Source of the DNA: an uncultured Pseudomonadota bacterium
GTDB lineage: Bacteria > Myxococcota_A > Bradymonadia > Bradymonadales > GCA-2716585
Length of the DNA: 36,600 bases
Assembly (NCBI GenBank): GCA_937890335.1
Contig: CALBXO010000816.1
Location: 1 to 36,600, forward strand
Reading direction: 5' to 3'
Part shown: piece after piece, positions 28,422-34,923 of the stretch
How positions within the stretch are numbered: position 1 is the stretch's first letter
Layout: every line of letters begins with the position of its first letter
Program-made: the position numbers and the translations under genes
The notes under the pieces: generated by a model
The model's database searches: none
Told to the model about the DNA's origin: nothing
The model's input: only the letters and a program-made list of their open reading frames with translations

Positions 28422-29704
28422 CCCGCGGCCGACACGCAAGGCAGCACAACCACACGTCTGTGGGTGAAGCAGGGCAACGCTGTGTCCGGGCGGCGCGCGT
28501 CAGTGGCGCGTCTGGCCTGTGCCCTGGTGGCCCTCGCCTGGCGCTGATGGCGGGTCTGGCGCTCTGCGCGGTGTGCGCCAGCGGCGCTGTCGGGGCGCAG
28601 ACCTCGTACCATGCACAGGGAGACGTTCTGCTCGGCGCCAGCCCTGGCATCGCGCTCGTGACTCTGCAGGGCGACGCGCGACTGCACCCCTGGCTGTCCT
28701 CTGAGGCGCTGGTGTGGACCCGGTACGGGGACCAATTGGAGGGTGATGCGCTCGTGATGGCGGTGCGCGCGCGGGATCCTGGCGGCGCGGGGGAGTTGAA
28801 ACTGGGGCGCTTCGTGAACACCACGGGCGCGCTGCGCCCGGCGCACATCGACGGTGCGTTTGGGAAGGTGCGGTTGCCGCTCGAGTTCGCCTTGGAGACG
28901 TTCGGTGGTGTGCCGGTGGCCGCCGATTACGACGACCGCGCATACGATTGGACCGTGGGTGGCCGGGTGTCGCACTCGCTTGGCGATTACGGCTCCGCGG
29001 GGGTCGCCTACGCCCATACCCGCGACCGCGGTGTCCTGTCCGACGAGGAGCTTGGCTTCGACGCCGGGGCGAGCCTCGCCTCCTGGCTCGACCTGAATGG
29101 GAAGTTGGCGTGGGACCTGGTCAACCCCGGGATCGCCGAGATGCACGTCGCCGCCGTCGGCCGCGTGGACCGCTGGAGGTTCGAGCTGTTCGAGTGGGAG
29201 CGCTCGCCGTCGCGGCTGCTGCCGGCCACCTCCATTTTCAGCGTGCTGGGTGACCAGCCGTCGAGGCGCGCGGGGCTTTCGACCCAGTGGCGCGCGGCGC
29301 CCCGCCTGGACCTGGCGGCGACGACCGCCGTGCACCTTGTGGGCTCCGACCCAGCGGAGGCGCTGGCGGTGCGCGCCGTGCTGCGGCTCGACGACGACGG
29401 CGAGAATTCGGTGTCACTGGAGGCGCGGCGGGACGGTGGAGACGGCGCGTGGACGGGCACCCGTGCGGCGGGGCACTTTGCGGTCACGCAGCGCGTCAGC
29501 CTGGGGACCGAGGCGGAGATTGCCTGGGCCGATGAACCCGGTGGCCGCGGCGTCGTCTGGCCCTGGCTCAGCGCGTCGTGCGGCTGGCGGTTTGCCGAGG
29601 GCTGGGAGGTCGGCGCTGGCGCGCAGATCAGCGCAACGCCCACGGCCGAGGCTCGCCTGGACGGCCTGGTTCGGCTGACCGCTGTGACCGGAGGCGCGCC
29701 ATGA
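28418..29704 (+). CDS. Predicted outer-membrane beta-barrel (cytochrome-conduit porin candidate)
   Basis: The frame from ATG 28418 gives 428 aa; the true start may be later, since the signal peptide core (LALMAGLALCAVCASGAVGA) begins near residue 41. The mature part is rich in short alternating strands with Gly, Trp and Tyr (YHAQGDVLLGASPGIALVTLQG, VSHSLGDYGSAGVAYAH, KLAWDLVNPGIAEMHVAAVG), as expected for a barrel with about 16 or more strands. In metal-reducing bacteria a porin such as MtrB or OmbB encloses a periplasmic multihaem cytochrome and lets electrons cross the outer membrane. Position between the NapC-like gene and two large multihaem genes fits that job here. Sequence resemblance to MtrB is not evident, and the protein is shorter. 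Start and stop overlap neighbours by four bases. Confidence 0.8.
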   Translation: MTRGRHARQHNHTSVGEAGQRCVRAARVSGASGLCPGGPRLALMAGLALCAVCASGAVGAQTSYHAQGDVLLGASPGIALVTLQGDARLHPWLSSEALVWTRYGDQLEGDALVMAVRARDPGGAGELKLGRFVNTTGALRPAHIDGAFGKVRLPLEFALETFGGVPVAADYDDRAYDWTVGGRVSHSLGDYGSAGVAYAHTRDRGVLSDEELGFDAGASLASWLDLNGKLAWDLVNPGIAEMHVAAVGRVDRWRFELFEWERSPSRLLPATSIFSVLGDQPSRRAGLSTQWRAAPRLDLAATTAVHLVGSDPAEALAVRAVLRLDDDGENSVSLEARRDGGDGAWTGTRAAGHFAVTQRVSLGTEAEIAWADEPGGRGVVWPWLSASCGWRFAEGWEVGAGAQISATPTAEARLDGLVRLTAVTGGAP

Positions 29705-30843
29705 CCGGCCAAGACAAGGGCGACCCCTTGCAGGATTCCGCTGACGCGCCAGGGCGGAACGCCGCCGCTGATGTGCCGACCAGACCGGACACACCGCTGG
29801 GTACCTGCGGCGCCCGAAACAGATGGACACGGCGGGGCGCGTATCTGGCGCTGGCGGTCCTCATTCTGGCGGCCGGGGCCTGCGCACATCTGTTGGGTAT
29901 CCGCGAGGTGCCGAGACCCTTTGAACACCGCGCCCACGTGCTGGACGGCATCCCCTGTGTGCGCTGCCACGCCATTGAGGAGGCCGGCGACACGGGTGCG
30001 CTGCATCTGCCGGACAGCGCGAGCTGCAATGTGTGCCACGGCGATCCCCATGACGCCCGTCCATGCCTGGACTGCCACACGGACCCGGCTGCACGCCGTC
30101 GCGCCGCCGCAAACAAGGAGCACCTGCTGTTCCGTCACGATCTGCACCTGCAGCGCAAACCGGGGCAGTGCGTCCGGTGTCACACGGGGATCGCGGGGTC
30201 CGCCGAGTCCCTGGCTGCACCCATGGCCGGCTGCTTCTCCTGTCACGCGCACGAGGACGGGTTCCAGGTGAACAAGTGCGACAACTGCCACGTGGATCTC
30301 CACACAGAGGGCTCAGCCCCCATGACTCACCTGGTGCACGACCTGGACTTTGACCGGCGCCACGGCGTGCAGGCGGCGAGCTCGCGCGAGCTGTGCTCGA
30401 CTTGCCATACAGACCGGTTTTGCGCGTCGTGCCACGGCGTCACCGTGCCGACCCTGCCCTCCGTGCTCGCGCTGCACGACCCCCGGACGCCGAGTGTCCA
30501 CCGCGCGGGTTTCCTGTCGCGTCACTCCAACGAGGCCCGGACCCAGGCGGGCCTGTGCAGCAGCTGCCATGCGCCGAGCTTCTGCGGTGATTGCCACAGC
30601 CAACAGGGCATCTCCGCGGGCGCCGGCCGACGCTCGCCCCACCCCGGCAATTGGCTGACCAGGCACGGCCCTGAGGCGCGCGTCGATCCTCTGTCGTGCG
30701 AGTCGTGCCACGGGGGCGCCGGCGAGGCGCTCTGTGTGGGTTGCCACAAGGTGGGCGCCGCCGGTGGCAGCGTTCATCCGCCGGGCTGGTCGAGCCGCAA
30801 ACAGCGCGCCGACCAACCCTGCCGGAGGTGCCACGTACCATGA
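29701..30843 (+). CDS. Membrane-anchored 13-haem c-type cytochrome
   Basis: The 380-aa product starts at ATG 29701, overlapping the previous stop. A cytoplasmic-looking polar N-terminus of about 45 residues leads to one membrane helix (YLALAVLILAAGACAHLLG, about 48-66). The rest is periplasmic and carries 13 CXXCH motifs: CVRCH, CNVCH, CLDCH, CVRCH, CFSCH, CDNCH, CSTCH, CASCH, CSSCH, CGDCH, CESCH, CVGCH and CRRCH. The layout resembles cytochrome c3/c7-like multihaem proteins used as periplasmic relays in porin-cytochrome complexes. It could bridge the NapC-like protein and the outer-membrane barrel. Which partner it touches is inference. Its stop overlaps the ATG of the 27-haem gene (ATGA). 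Confidence 0.93.
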   Translation: MTGQDKGDPLQDSADAPGRNAAADVPTRPDTPLGTCGARNRWTRRGAYLALAVLILAAGACAHLLGIREVPRPFEHRAHVLDGIPCVRCHAIEEAGDTGALHLPDSASCNVCHGDPHDARPCLDCHTDPAARRRAAANKEHLLFRHDLHLQRKPGQCVRCHTGIAGSAESLAAPMAGCFSCHAHEDGFQVNKCDNCHVDLHTEGSAPMTHLVHDLDFDRRHGVQAASSRELCSTCHTDRFCASCHGVTVPTLPSVLALHDPRTPSVHRAGFLSRHSNEARTQAGLCSSCHAPSFCGDCHSQQGISAGAGRRSPHPGNWLTRHGPEARVDPLSCESCHGGAGEALCVGCHKVGAAGGSVHPPGWSSRKQRADQPCRRCHVP

Positions 30844-32597
30844 CGCCGCGCCTCAAGATTGGGCTGGTGGCCGGGGCCATCGGACTTGTGCTGGTGTCTG
30901 CAGCGGCGGTGGCGCTGCGCTCTGCGGTCGCGGAGCGTGAGGAGGCCGCGCCGCCGGTGCCCACGGTGTACGTCCAGGCGCAGTTTCAAGCACTTCGAAA
31001 CTCCCCGGGCCACGAAGTGCACGGCGCAGCGAGAGTGCAGTGTCGGGAGTGTCACGAGTTTGCCGACGGCCAGGTGCGCGAACCCAAGGAGGGCGTCTGC
31101 ACCTCGTGTCACACAGAGATCGCCGTCGAGGTCCACCAGCTGGTCAACAAGCGCAAACCAGAGCGCCTGCCAGACACGCCGAGCTGCCTGAGCTGCCACC
31201 CGTTCGTGCCCGGAGACCACGACCCGAGTACCAATTGCCTCCGCTGCCACGGCTCCGGCATCGGCGACCTCGCGCCCGTGGGCGCCCACCGCCAGCTGCA
31301 ATGCCTCAAGTGCCACAAACAGCACGAGGAGGCGGCACCTGTTCCCACGGGGTGCGTCGACTGCCATGGAGATCGGGCCGCTGGGCATGGGACGCCCACG
31401 GACAACCCCTCGGAGCAATGCCTCGCGTGCCACAGCGTGCATGACGGCGCGGGGGAGGCGCCCACCCGCTGCGCCGAGTGTCACAGCAACCCCACCAAGG
31501 TGAAGAACCCCATCTCGCCCCTGGCCGCATTGGGCGAGGGTCACCCGGCCTGCACAGATTGCCACACGCCGCACCTGTTCCTGGCCACGTTCGCCCGCAA
31601 TTGTCGTGATTGCCACGCGGGTCAGGAGACGCTGGCACCCCGCGTGGACGAGCACCAGAACTGCCGCAGCTGCCACGATCCCCACAACACCAAGGTGGCG
31701 TCGGACCGCTGCGCCAGCTGCCATTCGGCCGTCAAAACGGACCACAAGGGCAAGGCCGACGGGTGTGTGGGTTGCCACTCTCCACACGACCTGCCCGTGG
31801 GCCGCGTGGCGGCTCCGTGCACCCAATGCCACACGGACGCAGGGTCCGAGCGGGCGTACCACGACACGAGCCTGACCTGTGGCAGCTGCCACCCGCCGCA
31901 TGCGGTCCAGAACAAGCTGGAGCGGTCGTTCTGTAGCAAATGTCACGAGAAGCAGACTTCGCTGACCGCCGGCACCAAGGGCCACCGCGACTGCGCGACG
32001 TGTCACGAGGCCGCCGCCCATAAGCCGCAGCTGCCAAGCCGGCCCTGCCAGGACTGCCACGAGGAGCAGGCCCGTGCGGTGTCCAAGGGCCACGATGCCT
32101 GCGCTGACTGCCACGTCCCCCACAGCGGCGCGCAGAAACGCGGCGTGTCGTGTCAGAACTGTCACAAGGAGCAGGCCCGGACGGCGCCCAAGGGTCACTC
32201 TGTCTGCGCTGACTGCCACGCGTCTCACAGCGGCGCGCAGATGCGAGGCGTGTCCTGTCAGAACTGTCACAAGGAGCAGGCCGCGCGGCCGCACAGCAAG
32301 AAGGTCTCGTGCAACGATTGCCACAGGGCGCACGGGCCCGAAGGCGTCGCGAGCCCGCCAAAGTGTGCATCCTGCCACCAAACAGCCCTGCTTCCGGGCC
32401 TGCACCGGGTAGCCCGGCACAACACCTGCGGGGACTGCCACCAGGTGCACGAGAAGGAGCCGTCCGGCACGCGCGCTTCGTGCACCACGTCCGGGTGCCA
32501 CGAGCCCGGCAAGTACGCAAAGCATGAGCCTGGGGCGCGTCTCTGTACCGGATGCCATGTCTTTGGCCATTCAGGACCGTTGCCCATTCGCCGTTGA
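30840..32597 (+). CDS. Membrane-anchored 27-haem c-type cytochrome
   Basis: The 585-aa product starts at ATG 30840 with one N-terminal helix (KIGLVAGAIGLVLVSAAAVAL, about residues 6-26). From residue 67 to the end there are 26 CXXCH motifs and one CX4CH (CTTSGCH near the end), about one haem per 22 residues overall. Many motifs pair with a nearby His-containing PH or GH dipeptide (CHDPHN, CHPPH, CHVPH), giving second axial ligands. There is almost no room for any other fold, so the protein is likely an elongated haem chain. An internal 35-residue repeat is seen at 32088-32297. It is the last gene of the coupled set and could span the periplasm. The haem count is read directly; a periplasm-spanning wire is inference. 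Confidence 0.94.
   Translation: MTPRLKIGLVAGAIGLVLVSAAAVALRSAVAEREEAAPPVPTVYVQAQFQALRNSPGHEVHGAARVQCRECHEFADGQVREPKEGVCTSCHTEIAVEVHQLVNKRKPERLPDTPSCLSCHPFVPGDHDPSTNCLRCHGSGIGDLAPVGAHRQLQCLKCHKQHEEAAPVPTGCVDCHGDRAAGHGTPTDNPSEQCLACHSVHDGAGEAPTRCAECHSNPTKVKNPISPLAALGEGHPACTDCHTPHLFLATFARNCRDCHAGQETLAPRVDEHQNCRSCHDPHNTKVASDRCASCHSAVKTDHKGKADGCVGCHSPHDLPVGRVAAPCTQCHTDAGSERAYHDTSLTCGSCHPPHAVQNKLERSFCSKCHEKQTSLTAGTKGHRDCATCHEAAAHKPQLPSRPCQDCHEEQARAVSKGHDACADCHVPHSGAQKRGVSCQNCHKEQARTAPKGHSVCADCHASHSGAQMRGVSCQNCHKEQAARPHSKKVSCNDCHRAHGPEGVASPPKCASCHQTALLPGLHRVARHNTCGDCHQVHEKEPSGTRASCTTSGCHEPGKYAKHEPGARLCTGCHVFGHSGPLPIRR
32088..32282 (+). repeat. Two-copy 105-nt repeat in the 27-haem gene
   Basis: The units start at 32088 and 32193. 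Over their first 30 codons I count 12 mismatches, about 87% identity. Each carries two haem motifs (CADCH and CQNCH) and the shared HSGAQ and SCQNCHKEQA blocks. A shorter, more diverged copy (CQDCHEEQARA) lies just before. This shows recent growth of the haem chain by duplication. Confidence 0.9.
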
Positions 32598-32735
32598 ACG
32601 TCCGCCGGGACGGTCTCTGACGAGTCGATGACCCCGTGCTTGGACGCTGGTTCAACCCGACCACGCCCCCGCCGCGGCTTCTCCCTCCGCTGGTGGGCGC
32701 CTTGCGCGGGAGCGGGGGCGGCCCCACCTTTCGGC

Positions 32736-32978
32736 ATGCCTGATCTCCGTTCTCTCCTGATGATGATGATCTCCCTGGCGCTGTTGGCGGGCCCGCTTGG
32801 GTGCGGCGACGACGACGAACCCACCCCGACGCTGTCGAGCGGGACCCTCGTGGGTCAGGGCGGTGGTGGCGGCAGTGCCTCCACAGCGCCGCCGCCAAAG
32901 AAGCAATCGGCGGAGCCAGCGGCGTCACCGCGCCCGTCACCACCGGCATCGCCCCCGGCGAGCAAGCCCGGCGGCTGA
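32736..32978 (+). CDS. Small proline-rich lipoprotein
   Basis: ATG 32736 gives 80 aa: a hydrophobic leader (LLMMMISLALLAGPLGC) ending in a Cys that is probably lipidated (the lipobox PLGC is imperfect), an acidic CGDDDEPTP start of the mature part, then a Gly run and a Pro/Ser/Ala-rich tail. There is no ribosome site of note. No family is recognised. It is separated by 138 bases from the cytochrome operon and by four bases from the next gene, so it more likely belongs with that one. Confidence 0.6.
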   Translation: MPDLRSLLMMMISLALLAGPLGCGDDDEPTPTLSSGTLVGQGGGGGSASTAPPPKKQSAEPAASPRPSPPASPPASKPGG

Positions 32979-32982
32979 CGCG

Positions 32983-34854
32983 ATGAGCTGCAGCGCCGCC
33001 GTGCAGACGGCGATGTCCAACTGGGGTGTGCTGGACAAGATCGCCGCGTGGAGGCGCGCCCGCGCCGAGGCGGAGCGTCTTGGCTCGCAGCTCCTCCGCG
33101 CGACAGAAGATGTGCCTCTCCTCGACCGGTTGAACTTCTTCGCCGAGAGCGACCCGGTGCGGGAGTACCGGCGGCTGCGCCGCGCCGCGGTGGCGCAGGA
33201 TCGAGCGGTTTTGCACGCGCGGGAGGAGGCGCGGGAGGCGGTGGAGCGGCTCGAGACGGTCTTCGCGCCCATGGCGGTCTGGCGCCGCGTCGCGGACTTG
33301 ACGCTGGAAGCGCAACGAATCCTGGTGTGGGACGGACCGCAGGGGAGTGGCATGGCGGCGTTGGGCGTGCGCGCCCGCGACGTTGCGGAGCTGCTGCGGA
33401 CGACGTGGCTGCGCAAGGCAAAGTCCGACGATCCCCTGGCGGCGGCGCTGATGGCCGGACAGGCTTCCCTGGCCAGCCGCGTGGACCTTCGCCCCGCCCC
33501 CCACAACTCGTTGCACTGGCAGCCCCTGGACGGACGGGAATTCGCGGCGCTGCTTCGCGACGGCCTGGTACCGCCAGACGCGCCCGCGCCTTGGTTTCCG
33601 GAGCTGGACATGGTCCGCCGCCGCTGCCCACCGCTGGGGCTCTATCTCGATGCCGTCGGTGTGGAGGCCGTCGTCGCCGAGGTGCAGGAGGGGAGCTGGG
33701 CTTTTGACCAGACGGGAGCCGCGGTCCGCCATGCGGCGCGGGGACGGGCCGCGGTGGCCTACGCCGTGTCTCGACTGCGGCGGAACTTTGCGTTGGCCTT
33801 CCGGGCGATGCCGCTGCCGGACCTTCGTCTCGACGGCGAGCGGTTGGTGCGCGCGCCGATGCCAGACGAGCTCACCGCGCTCGTCGCGGGCCTGAATCGC
33901 GTGGACATGGGCGCCCGGCTCGACGCCTACGTGGACTTTGCCATCGTGGGTCACGGGGCCGGCGCTGCCGCCCGCACCATGGAGGCGACGGTCGCCACTC
34001 TGGTCCGGACCGACGCCGAGCAAGACGAGCTGGACCGCGTGCGGCGTGTCGGCGGGCGCGTGCGCAGGACGCTTGGGGCCCGCTGGGACGAGACGCTGGA
34101 GCGCACGGAGGCCGTCGCTGACACGGTGCCGAACCTGGTGCTGGCCAACCGCGCGTCCGAGGCCTACCTGCGCATCAGCGCGATGGAACCGCGACCCCAG
34201 TATGTGATCGACCGGCGGGACGCGGCGCTGGCTGCCGTGGAGGAGCTTCTGGGGACTTTCCGGCGGGACTTTGGGCTTGAGGGGACCGTCCAACAGATCA
34301 TGGCGGAGGCGACCCGCGCGTTGGAATCTGAACCCGTGACGGAAGGTGCCGCGAGGCGTCCGATTGACGCCGTGGCTGACGAGCTACGCGCGACGGAGTT
34401 TGCCGCGATGCAGGCGTCTGTGCAGGCGTTGACGCAGTCGGTCAGGGCTCGCGCCGCACACGTCGCGGATGTCGAGAAGCTGGTGAGCAGCCTGGATCGC
34501 ATCAACGTCTTTGAGTCCACGCCGGAAGGGCGCGCGCTCGACGCGGCCGTGGCCGGACTCCACGCCGAGCAGCGGTCCCTCCAGGACATGAGCCAGCGGG
34601 CCCGGGCCACGTTCGATCAGGGCTGCGCGCGGGTCCCGTCTGTCTGGGGCTACCTGGGACTCGTGGTCGTTCAGGAGCAGCTCCGCCAGGTGGAGATTGC
34701 CGCTGAGTGGAGGATTGACGCCCCCGGACAAGTCCATGGCGTGCTGAAGGCGCGTCAGCGCGCCGATGCCTGGTACGCGGATCTCCTGACCGGCCTGGGC
34801 GCGCCGTGCCAGGCGGAACAATGCCTGACAGCCTGGGCATGGTCCGGGATCTGA
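32983..34854 (+). CDS. Hypothetical helical protein with an internal repeat
   Basis: ATG 32983 gives 623 aa. There is no signal peptide or membrane helix. Most of it is Ala/Arg/Glu-rich and helical, with coiled-coil-like stretches near 20-95 and 430-580. A motif near the N-terminus (LLDRLNFFAESDPVREYRRLR) recurs near residue 505 (SSLDRINVFESTPEGRALD), each followed by a similar helix and then a Val-Trp pair, so the two ends share a domain. The middle (about 150-330) has a Trp/Pro-bearing region of another type. I do not recognise a family; it is probably cytoplasmic, and any link to the small lipoprotein just upstream is unproven. Confidence 0.75.
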   Translation: MSCSAAVQTAMSNWGVLDKIAAWRRARAEAERLGSQLLRATEDVPLLDRLNFFAESDPVREYRRLRRAAVAQDRAVLHAREEAREAVERLETVFAPMAVWRRVADLTLEAQRILVWDGPQGSGMAALGVRARDVAELLRTTWLRKAKSDDPLAAALMAGQASLASRVDLRPAPHNSLHWQPLDGREFAALLRDGLVPPDAPAPWFPELDMVRRRCPPLGLYLDAVGVEAVVAEVQEGSWAFDQTGAAVRHAARGRAAVAYAVSRLRRNFALAFRAMPLPDLRLDGERLVRAPMPDELTALVAGLNRVDMGARLDAYVDFAIVGHGAGAAARTMEATVATLVRTDAEQDELDRVRRVGGRVRRTLGARWDETLERTEAVADTVPNLVLANRASEAYLRISAMEPRPQYVIDRRDAALAAVEELLGTFRRDFGLEGTVQQIMAEATRALESEPVTEGAARRPIDAVADELRATEFAAMQASVQALTQSVRARAAHVADVEKLVSSLDRINVFESTPEGRALDAAVAGLHAEQRSLQDMSQRARATFDQGCARVPSVWGYLGLVVVQEQLRQVEIAAEWRIDAPGQVHGVLKARQRADAWYADLLTGLGAPCQAEQCLTAWAWSGI

Positions 34855-34870
34855 CCCGCCACCGTCGGTG

Positions 34871-34899
34871 TTGACAAGCTGTTTGTCGTTCGGGACTGT
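34871..34899 (+). promoter_or_regulatory. Possible promoter of the TSP3 lipoprotein gene
   Basis: A perfect -35 hexamer TTGACA at 34871-34876 sits 25 to 53 bases upstream of the gene, but the -10 position after a 17-base spacer (GACTGT) matches poorly. The 69-base gap before the gene is relatively AT-rich for this window, which fits a promoter. Confidence 0.3.
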
Positions 34900-34923
34900 G
34901 ACACATACAAAACGGAGTGTGAC

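Noticed and set aside
30774..32570. A 598-codon minus-strand frame across the 27-haem gene.
   Set aside because: The plus strand has 27 haem motifs in one frame; the opposite frame has no recognisable domain.
32691..32728. A GGTGGG...CCCACC inverted repeat after the cytochrome operon as a terminator.
   Set aside because: The stem is only six bases across a long gap and lacks a T tract.
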